IMG/VR virus record: IMGVR_UViG_3300025769_000516
Location: 1 to 31,092 of that record
Length of the DNA stretch: 31,092 nucleotides
From: a virus
Reading direction: 5' to 3' (one strand)
Each line of letters opens with the position of its first letter. Within the stretch, counting starts at the first letter, position 1. Position numbers and translations under genes: made by a program. A model generated the notes under the pieces. The model was not told where the DNA came from, did not search any database, and saw only the letters and a program-made list of their open reading frames with translations. Shown here piece by piece: positions 6,763 to 14,159 of this stretch.

Positions 6763-7088
6763 TAGCTTTTCTTTTTGGAACGAGGCTTGTAGCCTGGCTT
6801 AGACTTCCGTTTTGCTCCACCTTCAGCTAGTCGACCGTTCTTACCGTGTCCGTTCCTAGCCCTGTTCTTGCTGGCATTCTCCAACTTGAATTTTCCACCC
6901 TTTGCATGACTGACATCAGGGCCGCCTTTGCCCATGATACCCCGAGCCCGTCGCTCTTTCGCTAGCTCAGCACGGTACTTTTTGCGACCAGGTTTTGCGT
7001 TACGCTTCTTGTCGTAAGCAAGTTTTTTCTTGTAAGCTTCGGGATTGCTTGCGTAAAAACTAGCAGTGCTCCTCTTCTTGGCGGCCAT
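6762..7088 (-). CDS. Basic protein with DxSH/NASKNR motif, 108 aa
   Basis: ATG at 7088 (MAAKKRSTASFYASNPEAYK). Residues 18-50 are a basic helix; residues 57-80 read PDVSHAKGGKFKLENASKNR followed by ARNG; the tail is Lys/Gly/Ser-rich. The motif D58-x-S-H61 with N71 and N75 is spaced somewhat like an HNH core but lacks the rest of the domain. This kind of protein recurs in marine phages with unknown role. First gene of the basic cluster; a promoter-like element lies 19 bases upstream, in the divergent region shared with the plus-strand gene at 7154. Confidence 0.7.
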   Translation of the reverse strand: MAAKKRSTASFYASNPEAYKKKLAYDKKRNAKPGRKKYRAELAKERRARGIMGKGGPDVSHAKGGKFKLENASKNRARNGHGKNGRLAEGGAKRKSKPGYKPRSKKKS

Positions 7089-7107
7089 AATTTTACGTCG
7101 TGACTTT

Positions 7108-7117
7108 TTAGGTTGCC
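7108..7117 (-). promoter_or_regulatory. GGNANNCTAA variant before 108-aa basic gene
   Basis: GGCAACCTAA, 19 bases before the ATG at 7088. It is a looser match than most, but the distance to the start agrees with the other copies. Confidence 0.35.
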
Positions 7118-7141
7118 ATTTTCAGTAGACTATCGTATAGG
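7113..7141 (+). promoter_or_regulatory. Possible sigma70-type promoter for 209-aa gene
   Basis: TTGCCA (7113-7118) and TATAGG (7136-7141) are separated by 17 bases and precede the ATG at 7154. The -10 box is imperfect and the leader would be very short, so this is tentative. Confidence 0.25.
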
Positions 7142-7153
7142 TAGCAGCTTAAA

Positions 7154-7783
7154 ATGCTCAACAACAACAACAACAACAAGCCCAAGGTGTTCAAGCCTGC
7201 TGTTAACTGGAAGTCTCAGGTAGCATCCGCCTATCTTAAGGTCCCTAAGTCATGGAGGGAAGGGATCTGGCGCGTATGCATAGGACTTACCGCGATAAGC
7301 TCGCTAATGCTTGGCTTCGTTATATGGCAAAGGCCTGAACTCTTAATGGGGCTACCCAGAGACAGGAGAAGTCCTGTAGAGGTGATGAGTATACACCCAG
7401 AGGTAAAGGAACAGTTATACGAACTGATGCAAAAATATTTTTACAGGAATAGGCCTTATGGGCTTATGTTTGTTTCCTGGGAAGAGATACAATCTTTCGT
7501 AGGATTATGGGTGCGGCCAGCTGATCAGTTTCCAGGCAAGTCAGGGCTCCATAGCATTACAGCAGACATGAGAGTCCTTGGAGGGCCTTTTCTCTTTGGC
7601 GAGTGCGCTTACACCGAGTCAATGGCAATGCCTGGCAGGATCATGGTCGCCTGCCCAGTTATTAACGAATACGACGTATGGGGATATGTTGCAGCTATCG
7701 TAGAGGATGACCCAGAAGTGATATCAGAAACGCTGAGGTTACTTAGCTTCTTGGCTCACAGGGCGACCGAGATCATCTACTAA
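7154..7783 (+). CDS. Single-pass membrane protein with soluble C-domain, 209 aa
   Basis: ATG at 7154 followed by six AAC codons (MLNNNNNNKPK), a simple-sequence tract. A basic stretch leads to one membrane helix at about residues 42-60 (GLTAISSLMLGFVIWQ). Residues 75-209 form a folded domain: a helical part (HPEVKEQLYELMQKYFYRNR), then strands with GGPFLFGECAYTESMAMPGR and MVACPVINEYDVWGYVAAIV. The alternation and the VWGYVAAI strand are reminiscent of a small GAF/PAS-like sensor fold, but I do not recognise the family. It is an isolated plus-strand gene whose last 45 bases are antisense to the end of the minus-strand gene at 7739. Function unknown. Confidence 0.65.
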   Translation: MLNNNNNNKPKVFKPAVNWKSQVASAYLKVPKSWREGIWRVCIGLTAISSLMLGFVIWQRPELLMGLPRDRRSPVEVMSIHPEVKEQLYELMQKYFYRNRPYGLMFVSWEEIQSFVGLWVRPADQFPGKSGLHSITADMRVLGGPFLFGECAYTESMAMPGRIMVACPVINEYDVWGYVAAIVEDDPEVISETLRLLSFLAHRATEIIY

Positions 7784-7912
7784 GTGGTAGTTAGAGGGGT
7801 CGTTTACAAAGTTTTCGTAACTGGCGTCTCCGCCAAACCTTTCAACAGCTCCTGTCAAGCTACCGACGAGCAGACAGCTTGCAACGACACATGCGGCAAT
7901 AGGGGCGTTCAT
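7739..7912 (-). CDS. Small protein with signal-like N-terminus, 57 aa
   Basis: ATG at 7912, overlapping the stop of the upstream 58-residue frame by one base (TGATG). It begins MNAPIAACVVASCLLVGSLT, a hydrophobic segment that could be a signal peptide or membrane anchor; VASCLLVGSLTGAV could contain a lipobox-like C13 but is not a good match. The rest (RFGGDASYENFVNDPSNYHL) is polar. Its last 45 bases are antisense to the end of the plus-strand gene ending at 7783. Function unknown; a spanin-like lipoprotein is a remote possibility. Confidence 0.5.
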   Translation of the reverse strand: MNAPIAACVVASCLLVGSLTGAVERFGGDASYENFVNDPSNYHLVDDLGRPVSQEAK

Positions 7913-8088
7913 CACAGGTCACCTCCATCTCTGTTCTTTTGGCCAGGTTCGTAGCCGACTCCACCGATCCCGGTAACAGGATCTGCAATTCCCTGTTGAG
8001 TTATCGTAACGGGAATGCTGGCGTTGACGTCCGCATCAATGTTGACACCATCGATGAATCGAGGGCCGGTTGTGTAGGTAACTTCCAT
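7912..8088 (-). CDS. Hypothetical protein, 58 aa
   Basis: ATG at 8088 (MEVTYTTGPRFIDGVNIDAD). Beta-rich, then a Gly-rich tail (TGIGGVGYEPGQKNRDGGDL). The GVGYEPG stretch is a short version of the GxGYxPGD motif found in the beta-rich virion proteins of this genome, so it may be a small structural protein. It is coupled to the next gene through TGATG. A loose promoter-like sequence (GGAACTCTAA, 8122-8131) lies 33 bases upstream. Confidence 0.5.
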   Translation of the reverse strand: MEVTYTTGPRFIDGVNIDADVNASIPVTITQQGIADPVTGIGGVGYEPGQKNRDGGDL

Positions 8089-8174
8089 GGTTGGTTAGTA
8101 AACGGTTAGCCCTCTTATACCTTAGAGTTCCCTGAGAAAAACGAAAACACTAGGAAAAAGGGCATCGGTTGTAA

Positions 8175-8528
8175 CTAATTAGACAATTCAATCTCTTTAC
8201 AGAGGCTGAGAATCTCTGCTTTAGGGAGAGCATTCTTCAGGTCATGCCCCAAATCGAGCGCCCAGTCAAGAAGCTCAGCTTTTGTCATGCCATCAAGGTC
8301 TCCGTTTTCGGCTTGAGGTTCTTGCAGGGCATCCGTAGAATCGTAGGCAGTAGTACCAGCCTCGACGATGATCTCAGGCTGCCTTTCGATTGGCTTGCGA
8401 GCTTCAGCCCTTGCACCTTCTTCAACAAAACCAGCTTCACGAAGCTCTCTTGCTTGAATAGTGTAGTATGCAGCACGACGCTTATCGCCCTTGACGAAGT
8501 AAGTCGGCAGCTTCTTAAGGTGTGCCAT
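8175..8528 (-). CDS. Small helical protein with C-terminal SAP/Rho-N-like helix pair, 117 aa
   Basis: ATG at 8528 (MAHLKKLPTYFVKGDKRRAA). Residues 10-45 are charged helices (YTIQARELREAGFVEEGARA), followed by an acidic linker. Residues 80-114, MTKAELLDWALDLGHDLKNA to SLCKEIE, form a two-helix unit like SAP, LEM or Rho-N domains, which bind nucleic acid. It follows the virion genes, so a head-associated role is possible; none is proven. Unusually, a strong intrinsic terminator ends directly at its start codon, leaving no room for a Shine-Dalgarno site (see finding). Confidence 0.65.
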   Translation of the reverse strand: MAHLKKLPTYFVKGDKRRAAYYTIQARELREAGFVEEGARAEARKPIERQPEIIVEAGTTAYDSTDALQEPQAENGDLDGMTKAELLDWALDLGHDLKNALPKAEILSLCKEIELSN

Positions 8529-8558
8529 AAAAAAAAAAGGGGCCTATACAGACCCCTT
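8529..8558 (-). terminator. Intrinsic terminator after 939-aa gene
   Basis: The minus strand reads AAGGGGTC, a short loop, GGCCCCTT and then an uninterrupted T run to 8529. The stem is about eight pairs with one wobble. The T run touches the ATG of the next gene at 8528. Confidence 0.85.
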
Positions 8559-8582
8559 AGTTTGCCAATGGTTAAGAAATCA

Positions 8583-11402
8583 TCAGCGTGGGAACTTCTG
8601 CAGGTGGGTCTGCAATAGTGTGATCAGTTCGGCGACAACCGCGGTTTCGCCCAAGGCGTCTGCGGGGGAAGCTGGAGCAACCGCGTCGAATGCAATGCTG
8701 ATGACAGGGGTCATAGCGATGTTAGCAGCCTTGTCTGCCAAGGACTCGCGCTCAGAGGCGCTGGTTGTGGAGGGCTGGTAGTGGATGTAGTTGTACTGAG
8801 AGCTGGCGCTGTATTCTGCAGCCGCGTCAAGTGTATGCACACCCTCCCAGCTGTAGGAGCTGCCATCAGTGCAACCCAGGGTTATCGTGCGGTCCTGGGA
8901 GCGCCAAGCGTTGAAACTGGCACTATCCTTAAAGTGAACCGTAATAAAGCTGGAGCTGATCTCAACCTGGTCGATACCATAGGTATCGTAGAACGAATCT
9001 CCGCTGTAGTAGTTCTCGTAGCTGTTGTCGTAGCTAGAGCCCTGGAACACGTAGTTGGGATCGTAAGCAACAGTACCAGACGATGCTGGAGTAGGGATGG
9101 TCAACGACTGCAAGGCACCGAGGCAAACCTCGACGGAGCCAGCAGTGGCCGCAGCCAGTGCATCAGCGTAAAGGTTCATCTTTTCCTGGATCTCCGCAAT
9201 GTTCAGGTCAAGACTGTGGAAGTATCCACGAGCCAAGTACTCAACGCGATTTAATCCAGCTTCGTCTTGCTTGACAATAGGGTAGGTTGCGTCTGCTCGC
9301 TCCGACAGCGTCATACCAGAGTAGTCGGTAAACACGCGGGCGTAACGAGCCGCGCCAGCCTCGCTGGAGGTCAGTTCTACGTTGTAGCCAGTGCCAGAAG
9401 CTTCGGTGTCGGAATACAGGGAGAAGCCACCGCCAGAAGCAAGGAGTGTAGCCTCTGGACGAGTTGGAGCGGCATCGCTCATGTAGTACTTGGCACCAGT
9501 TGCGTTAGGAGCCGTGCCACCAACAAAGTTAGCGCCGTTTCCTGTGGGCTGCTCAAATACGCGACCCGTGTTGCCGTAGATTGTGTAGTACAGATCCACG
9601 CCATTCGTTGGAACGTTGAGGGTCCTGACGAAGTAGGTTCCATCGATGTACATCTCGATGTGGTAATCGTCGTTGACGCGGAACGTGATAGGCAGTTCGC
9701 CAGCGTTACCAGTGTAACCATAGCCCGTTGAGTTCCTGGCGGATGTCAGGTTGTAGCCGTAGGTGGTGCCACCCCAGTAGGGCTCCATGTAGGCAGTGTA
9801 GAACTCGACCAGATCGCGATCAGCCGCTTCAGTCATCATCCAGGTAGTGCCGGAGGAAGGCTGGCCGGCTACTTTCCAGGAAAGGGAGTCAGCGTCGGTA
9901 CCGGCGGTCAGGCCGATGATGGTGTAACGGCCGTAGGCACCGCTGTGGTACGAGGTCTGGACAGTAACCTCGTCGCCGGGATTCTTGAGGGTTGCGAACT
10001 TGACGCGACGGCCAAGAATGTCACTAGAGCCACCGGTTGCCTGAAGCTTGCCATCAGGGGTGTTCTGCCAGCTACTAGCAGGGAAGGCGTTTTCGAAGCC
10101 GTAACCAGATCCATCGAGGGAGCTATAAACGTACTGGAAGGGGTAGTCGTTGACAGCAGAGGTAGGAGCTGCGGCCTCGGTGCCAGTCTTGACCCAGGTG
10201 CCGCCTTCGGCGTCCCAGACGTACATCTTGTCTTCACCCGTCTCGATCAGCCATTCGTCGAGATGTCCCGTTTCAGGGAAATTAGCGGTTCCAGCAAAGG
10301 CACCACGATAGTACGTCGAGTAGGAAGGAGGCAGGGTAGGAACACTCGCCAGGTCGTAGGCATTGATATAAGCACCCAGCTTGATGCCGACCTTCTCAAT
10401 GGTAAAATCGTTGGTGCCCTCGGGATAACCGCTGGAGGTGCTCAAAGCCATCAGCCACAGCTCTTCGCCAGCGACCTGTGGGCCTGCATTGGTGGGTCCA
10501 CCAGTCGGAAGGGTTAGGCGAGGCAGTGTTGGTTCAATGCCAGTAACATCGAAGCCAGCGGTGTGGAACAAGTACCTGCCAGCTGCCAGAGCTGCGGAAC
10601 CAGCCTCGTCAACGTAGTTGAGCCGAGACTTGAACCAAGAAGCATCACCAGTACCAGTAGGCTTGGTGTAGACAGTCCAGTAGGGCATGGCGCCCACGGT
10701 CTTAATGTCGATGACAAAGTAGGTCCCGCCAAAATCACCCAGAGTGTAGTCGGTGGTCGGGGTATCGCCGTAAAAATACCAGTTAATCTTGTTGCCAGCC
10801 GTGTTACGATAGTACCAGCCAGCAGCACCGCCAGGGTCAGGTGTAGCGAATTCGCCGTCAGCAAAAACGGTCTCATCGCTATTCAGAAGCACGGTTCTGG
10901 TGTTAGCATCCACAATGGTTGTGGACGACACTTTGTCCCAGGTCGCTCCATTCCAAATAATACGATCGCCGCGACGCCAAAGGCTTGTGCCGTCAATGGA
11001 TGTGGTGCCAGGCTCTGTAACGATGTAGAAATCTCCGGCGAGACCAGAGTGGGAGCCGCTTGCGATGGAAGGAGTATTACTAGCAGCGTTCCAGACGCCC
11101 TGATAGGTGGGATTAGCAGGGGTTAGCGAAACATTGCCTTGTGCCGTGATATACGCGGCGGCATCTGCTGCGCTAGCAAAAGGATTGCTTTCAGCGTCAA
11201 TAAATTCGGTGTACTCGATTTGGTAAAACTCATACACGACGGAACCACTTTGGGCGGTGGAAATATCGTTGATAATGTTTACCTTGTCGGGAAACTGGGC
11301 ATCAACCTCGGCCGAAAGACAGGCGTTCCAGTATACTGGGTTGCTCGTCCCCTCGAAGGTGATGCAATTTCCGTCTGTGTTGCGAAGAATGCGAATAGAC
11401 AT
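8583..11402 (-). CDS. Large modular virion protein, 939 aa
   Basis: ATG at 11402, five bases after the stop of the 372-residue gene. The N-terminus (MSIRILRNTDGNCITFEGTS) is followed, at about residues 100-165, by the module YQGVWNAASNTP, GLAGDFYIVTEPGTT, IIWNGATWDKV, which is typical of phage fibre and decoration proteins. A related element (HLDEWLIETGEDKMYVWDAE) occurs at about residues 385-410. Middle and C-terminal parts are beta-rich, with many Tyr, Gly and Ser, consistent with lectin- or jelly-roll-like domains. The end, residues 700-760, is helical (SLDLNIAEIQEKMNLYADAL). Its place next to capsid genes suggests a head fibre or a large decoration protein; the tail is the alternative. 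It ends in a strong terminator. Confidence 0.7.
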   Translation of the reverse strand: MSIRILRNTDGNCITFEGTSNPVYWNACLSAEVDAQFPDKVNIINDISTAQSGSVVYEFYQIEYTEFIDAESNPFASAADAAAYITAQGNVSLTPANPTYQGVWNAASNTPSIASGSHSGLAGDFYIVTEPGTTSIDGTSLWRRGDRIIWNGATWDKVSSTTIVDANTRTVLLNSDETVFADGEFATPDPGGAAGWYYRNTAGNKINWYFYGDTPTTDYTLGDFGGTYFVIDIKTVGAMPYWTVYTKPTGTGDASWFKSRLNYVDEAGSAALAAGRYLFHTAGFDVTGIEPTLPRLTLPTGGPTNAGPQVAGEELWLMALSTSSGYPEGTNDFTIEKVGIKLGAYINAYDLASVPTLPPSYSTYYRGAFAGTANFPETGHLDEWLIETGEDKMYVWDAEGGTWVKTGTEAAAPTSAVNDYPFQYVYSSLDGSGYGFENAFPASSWQNTPDGKLQATGGSSDILGRRVKFATLKNPGDEVTVQTSYHSGAYGRYTIIGLTAGTDADSLSWKVAGQPSSGTTWMMTEAADRDLVEFYTAYMEPYWGGTTYGYNLTSARNSTGYGYTGNAGELPITFRVNDDYHIEMYIDGTYFVRTLNVPTNGVDLYYTIYGNTGRVFEQPTGNGANFVGGTAPNATGAKYYMSDAAPTRPEATLLASGGGFSLYSDTEASGTGYNVELTSSEAGAARYARVFTDYSGMTLSERADATYPIVKQDEAGLNRVEYLARGYFHSLDLNIAEIQEKMNLYADALAAATAGSVEVCLGALQSLTIPTPASSGTVAYDPNYVFQGSSYDNSYENYYSGDSFYDTYGIDQVEISSSFITVHFKDSASFNAWRSQDRTITLGCTDGSSYSWEGVHTLDAAAEYSASSQYNYIHYQPSTTSASERESLADKAANIAMTPVISIAFDAVAPASPADALGETAVVAELITLLQTHLQKFPR

Positions 11403-11407
11403 AATAA

Positions 11408-12526
11408 TCAGCGGTTAATGGCGCAGAGGGTGGTCAGGGGCTGGAGCTGGACTGGGTTATCGGATCGGACCGCCAGCAGGGCCTTGGCATTAACGTCCTC
11501 ATGGGAGGCGATGTAGGCGCTAACCAGTGGACGGTTCAGGAAGGTCTTACCAACCGTTCCCTGGCCATAGAAAATGGGCTGAGTGGTGAGCGGGAAGGTT
11601 GCGGTGGGCAGCCCTAGGTTGCTCTGGGTCTGCCAGATAAGGCCAACCTCAATCGTGGTGTTAGCAAACTGCGGGACCACGTTGAAGTCAAAGCGAACCA
11701 AGACCAGGTCGCCAGGTTTGCAATCAGAAATCTCAAAGGAGCCATCTGCAGCAGTGTACTGCAAGTCTCCCTCCGTCACAGCTGCACTGTATCCTGTTGG
11801 GTTGCTGTAGGAGAAATCAAAAAGATTTTCTACGCCGTCAGGCAGGAACTGACCACCGAAAAGCCCCTTAGAGTTGTCATAGTCTGTACCCGTGGTTAAG
11901 TAGGTGACATCTTTAACCTGCCTGGCTGCTTCACTGAATCCAAAACGAAGCCAGCGACCATTGTCGGCCATTTCCTGGGTGTAGAGGACGTTGGTGGAGA
12001 GACTGTCAGAGAAGCCGCCGGTAAATTCGTAACCACCCTGAGATGTTAGAGGCTCGCTCAGGCGTCCGACATAACGCGGCTGCCCCGCCTTTACTGCTAC
12101 ATGCAGATAAGAGACGATGTTCGCATACTGGCCTTGATCTAGCTCCTTGGTCTCCGCGAGCATCTCACTGCCAGTGGTGCCTTCACTAATGCCTTCGATC
12201 TCGGTGTAGCCAATTTTAGCTAGGGCTCTAAATGCTTTCTCCTTCGTAAAACCGTCGGCATCTGAATTAGCTACGAAGTACAGGTGAACTTTAGAATAGC
12301 GGCGGATGCGGTTGTCGGCGAGAAACTCGTCGTAGTAGTCGACCTGGTCGCCGACGATCAAGTCAACACCGAAAGGGGTCCTTGGTGTGTTTCTGTCCCT
12401 GACGGATTCCAGCGTGTAGATTTGTCTAACATCGTCCTCAAGTCCAGAGACCTGCTTTTTTGCCTCAAACAAAGCAGCTAGATCCCTGGGTTGAGACTGA
12501 TGGATGCCGTAAGTACGGTCTGCCAT
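11408..12526 (-). CDS. Virion structural protein, 372 aa
   Basis: ATG at 12526 (MADRTYGIHQSQPRDLAALF). The first 60 residues include a predicted helical segment (KKQVSGLEDDVRQIYTLES) that could mediate assembly; the rest is mainly beta-rich (YTAADGSFEISDCKPGDLVL, VRFDFNVVPQF). No enzyme motif was seen. It is coded with the 939-residue protein five bases downstream, so the two may form one appendage, with this protein as base. Upstream lie a terminator and a promoter-like element, making 12526-8583 a separate transcription unit. I do not recognise a named family. Confidence 0.65.
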   Translation of the reverse strand: MADRTYGIHQSQPRDLAALFEAKKQVSGLEDDVRQIYTLESVRDRNTPRTPFGVDLIVGDQVDYYDEFLADNRIRRYSKVHLYFVANSDADGFTKEKAFRALAKIGYTEIEGISEGTTGSEMLAETKELDQGQYANIVSYLHVAVKAGQPRYVGRLSEPLTSQGGYEFTGGFSDSLSTNVLYTQEMADNGRWLRFGFSEAARQVKDVTYLTTGTDYDNSKGLFGGQFLPDGVENLFDFSYSNPTGYSAAVTEGDLQYTAADGSFEISDCKPGDLVLVRFDFNVVPQFANTTIEVGLIWQTQSNLGLPTATFPLTTQPIFYGQGTVGKTFLNRPLVSAYIASHEDVNAKALLAVRSDNPVQLQPLTTLCAINR

Positions 12527-12551
12527 GTGAGCCTTTGCAAGGGGGTACCTT

Positions 12552-12561
12552 ATAGGCTGCC
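12552..12561 (-). promoter_or_regulatory. GGNANNCTA variant before 372-aa gene
   Basis: GGCAGCCTAT, 25 bases before the ATG at 12526 and directly after the terminator at 12565-12588. A loose match whose position after a terminator favours a promoter. Confidence 0.35.
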
Positions 12562-12564
12562 ATG

Positions 12565-12588
12565 AAAAAGGACCCCGCAGGGTCCTTA
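12565..12588 (-). terminator. Intrinsic terminator after small head protein gene
   Basis: The minus strand reads AAGGACCC, a four-base loop, GGGTCCTT and then TTT: an eight-pair perfect stem followed by a short U tract, 27 bases after the stop at 12616. Confidence 0.9.
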
Positions 12589-12615
12589 GTCCTATTCAGT
12601 TTAGAGGGCTAGTGA

Positions 12616-12951
12616 CTACCGACGAGGGCCGTCGACCAGCTCGAAGAACACACCGCCAACGGTGCCAGCGCTCAGGGCGTAGGACACGTTGTTGTCAGCG
12701 TCACAGAGGGCGCCACGGATGTGAGCGATGCCCACGCCGTTTTGGTCGAGGTCGGTTGCTTCAGCGATCACGACGGACTGGCCGCCAACGGTGATTGTTG
12801 CGTCACCACCGGCCAAGCCGATGACGATCAAACGGATGGTCTTGGCGTGAGCCAGGGTTACAGCTGCGGCTGTAGGGGTTACGGTGATTTCGCACTCAGC
12901 GTCAAGGTTAAAACCTTCGCGAGGGAACATTCCGGTTGAACGTGCTGCCAT
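12616..12951 (-). CDS. Small head protein, probable capsid decoration, 111 aa
   Basis: ATG at 12951 with a good AGGAG ten bases upstream. Product is a compact, beta-rich protein (EITVTPTAAAVTLAHAKTIR, TITVGGQSVVIAEATDLD, YALSAGTVGGVFFELVDG). Size, position directly after the major capsid gene and its own terminator on both sides, giving a monocistronic and presumably abundant message, suggest a capsid decoration or stabilising protein. No named family is recognised; a head-tail joining protein is the alternative. Confidence 0.6.
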   Translation of the reverse strand: MAARSTGMFPREGFNLDAECEITVTPTAAAVTLAHAKTIRLIVIGLAGGDATITVGGQSVVIAEATDLDQNGVGIAHIRGALCDADNNVSYALSAGTVGGVFFELVDGPRR

Positions 12952-13017
12952 GATTAAACTCCTAGAGTGTAGAGAAGTAGGACTTGATAGACCTTACCAG
13001 AGCGAGGTCTTAACATA

Positions 13018-13027
13018 CTATATTACC
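13018..13027 (-). promoter_or_regulatory. Possible promoter of small head protein
   Basis: GGTAATATAG, one mismatch from the loose motif, lies right after the terminator of the capsid gene and 66 bases before the ATG at 12951. TATAGT is also a fair -10 box. Confidence 0.25.
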
Positions 13028-13035
13028 TAATAATA

Positions 13036-13058
13036 AGAAAAGGGGCTCGATGGCCCCC
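13036..13058 (-). terminator. Intrinsic terminator after capsid gene
   Basis: The minus strand reads GGGGC, six-base loop CATCGA, GCCCC and then TTTTCTT. The five-pair stem is short but GC-only, 28 bases after the capsid stop. Confidence 0.7.
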
Positions 13059-13085
13059 GTTCTCTATTCAGTTTGTCAGGCTAGA

Positions 13086-13979
13086 TCAAGCAGGGTCAAC
13101 AGAAGCGTTGACGTTAGCGATACGTGCAGCTGCTCTTCCATTGATCAGAGCAAGTCCGCAATACCATTCAACTCTCGTGATGAGCTGAGGCTGTGAGTGG
13201 CTCTCGCCCAGTTCGCGAACATTCACGCCACCGTTCTGGATGCCGGTGAGGTGGTCGTTACCGAAGGAAACAACGTAGATGTCCTGGACGGTAGGATCGC
13301 TGTCAAGAATAGCAACGTTCTTGTGGTCGCGGTCAAGCTCAAGAACAGGAACGCCAGCGTAGACAAGCTGCTGATAGCCAAACTCGTTACGAGCGATTTC
13401 GATCTGAGTATTGGTACGTGCTTGACGGCTCAAGGCGCGACGAGCAGACTTTGACATGACCAGGTACTTCTTGCCGCCCTGTGCGTCAACGTTATCGATA
13501 GCTTCGTCCATGACACCAAGGTCAAGAGCGCCGCCGCCGTTAGCGAAATACTGTGAAGAGTCAGCCTGGATGCGAGCAGCAAGGCCGTCGAACTCAGAAG
13601 GAGACTGGTTGGAATCGCCGTTGATGAACAGAGCTTCCCAAGCCAAACGCATTGCGCGAACGCGGCTCTGGATCTGATAAGCCTTGGCCTCAGCGCCTTC
13701 CATGTCAACGATAGCGCGATCAACCTTGATGTCGCCACCGAAGAGCTTCAGGCTCTCAGACTGCTGCGAAACTTCAGCGTAGCTCTCAGCAAGAGCGCCG
13801 TTGTAGTTACGGAATCCCACGTCGGGAAGAGTTTCTTCACGCTTCCAGAAAAGGCCGTTGCCTTCGATGGTGCGGAAAGGAAGTGCGGAAAGAAGCTGAC
13901 CAGCTGCCAACTCAGTTACCACGGCCAGCTCCTGAGGAGTCTTGGCGTGCTTTTGTGCTTCGAGAAGAGTAAGTGCCAT
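13086..13979 (-). CDS. Major capsid protein, HK97 fold, 297 aa
   Basis: I take the ATG at 13979 (MALTLLEAQKHAKTPQELAV); a longer in-frame start at 14072 adds an implausible basic leader. Length about 300 residues, N-terminal helix, then FRTIEGNGLFWKREETLPDV, VDRAIVDMEGAE and LAWEALFINGDSNQSPSEFD GL, and a C-terminal YCGLALINGRAAARI, all as in phage capsid proteins of the HK97 group. It assembles the icosahedral head shell with the scaffold coded just upstream. Terminators on both sides (14136-14159 and 13036-13058) make it a single-gene message; a GGTATTCTAC element follows the upstream terminator, leaving a long leader of about 127 bases. A strong call on fold; family name not assigned. Confidence 0.88.
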   Translation of the reverse strand: MALTLLEAQKHAKTPQELAVVTELAAGQLLSALPFRTIEGNGLFWKREETLPDVGFRNYNGALAESYAEVSQQSESLKLFGGDIKVDRAIVDMEGAEAKAYQIQSRVRAMRLAWEALFINGDSNQSPSEFDGLAARIQADSSQYFANGGGALDLGVMDEAIDNVDAQGGKKYLVMSKSARRALSRQARTNTQIEIARNEFGYQQLVYAGVPVLELDRDHKNVAILDSDPTVQDIYVVSFGNDHLTGIQNGGVNVRELGESHSQPQLITRVEWYCGLALINGRAAARIANVNASVDPA

Positions 13980-14106
13980 TTTAAATAAAAACCTTTTTGA
14001 GATAGGTGAAAAGGATGGATGTTTAAGTTTCCAGGCATCGCGCCCTTGACTTGACACCCGCCTAAAGCACACCGTCTCAGTGCCCGATGATTGGGTATCT
14101 CTAAAA

Positions 14107-14116
14107 GTAGAATACC
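14107..14116 (-). promoter_or_regulatory. GGNATNCTAC element, candidate capsid promoter
   Basis: GGTATTCTAC lies 20 bases after the terminator of the scaffold gene and 127 bases before the capsid ATG. With a terminator directly upstream, the capsid gene needs its own promoter, and this is the best candidate. Confidence 0.5.
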
Positions 14117-14135
14117 TATACCGACAATTCGCATT

Positions 14136-14159
14136 AAAAAAGCCCCCCGAAGGAGGCTG
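14136..14159 (-). terminator. Intrinsic terminator after scaffold gene
   Basis: The minus strand reads AGCCTCC, loop TTC, GGGGGGCT and then TTTTTT. Strong stem with a good U tract, about 20 bases after the scaffold stop. Confidence 0.9.

Noticed and set aside
7157-7178. Microsatellite as a phase-variation switch
   Set aside because: The AAC repeat is a whole-codon repeat; changes in number would not shift the frame.
9267-9731. Long plus-strand open frames within the 939-residue gene
   Set aside because: These are antisense to a clearly better gene and lack recognisable domains or start signals; the same holds for similar frames opposite the capsid, tape measure and cysteine-rich genes.
13980-14072. 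Earlier start for the capsid gene
   Set aside because: The additional 31 residues are basic and unlike capsid N-termini; the internal ATG gives the expected beginning.
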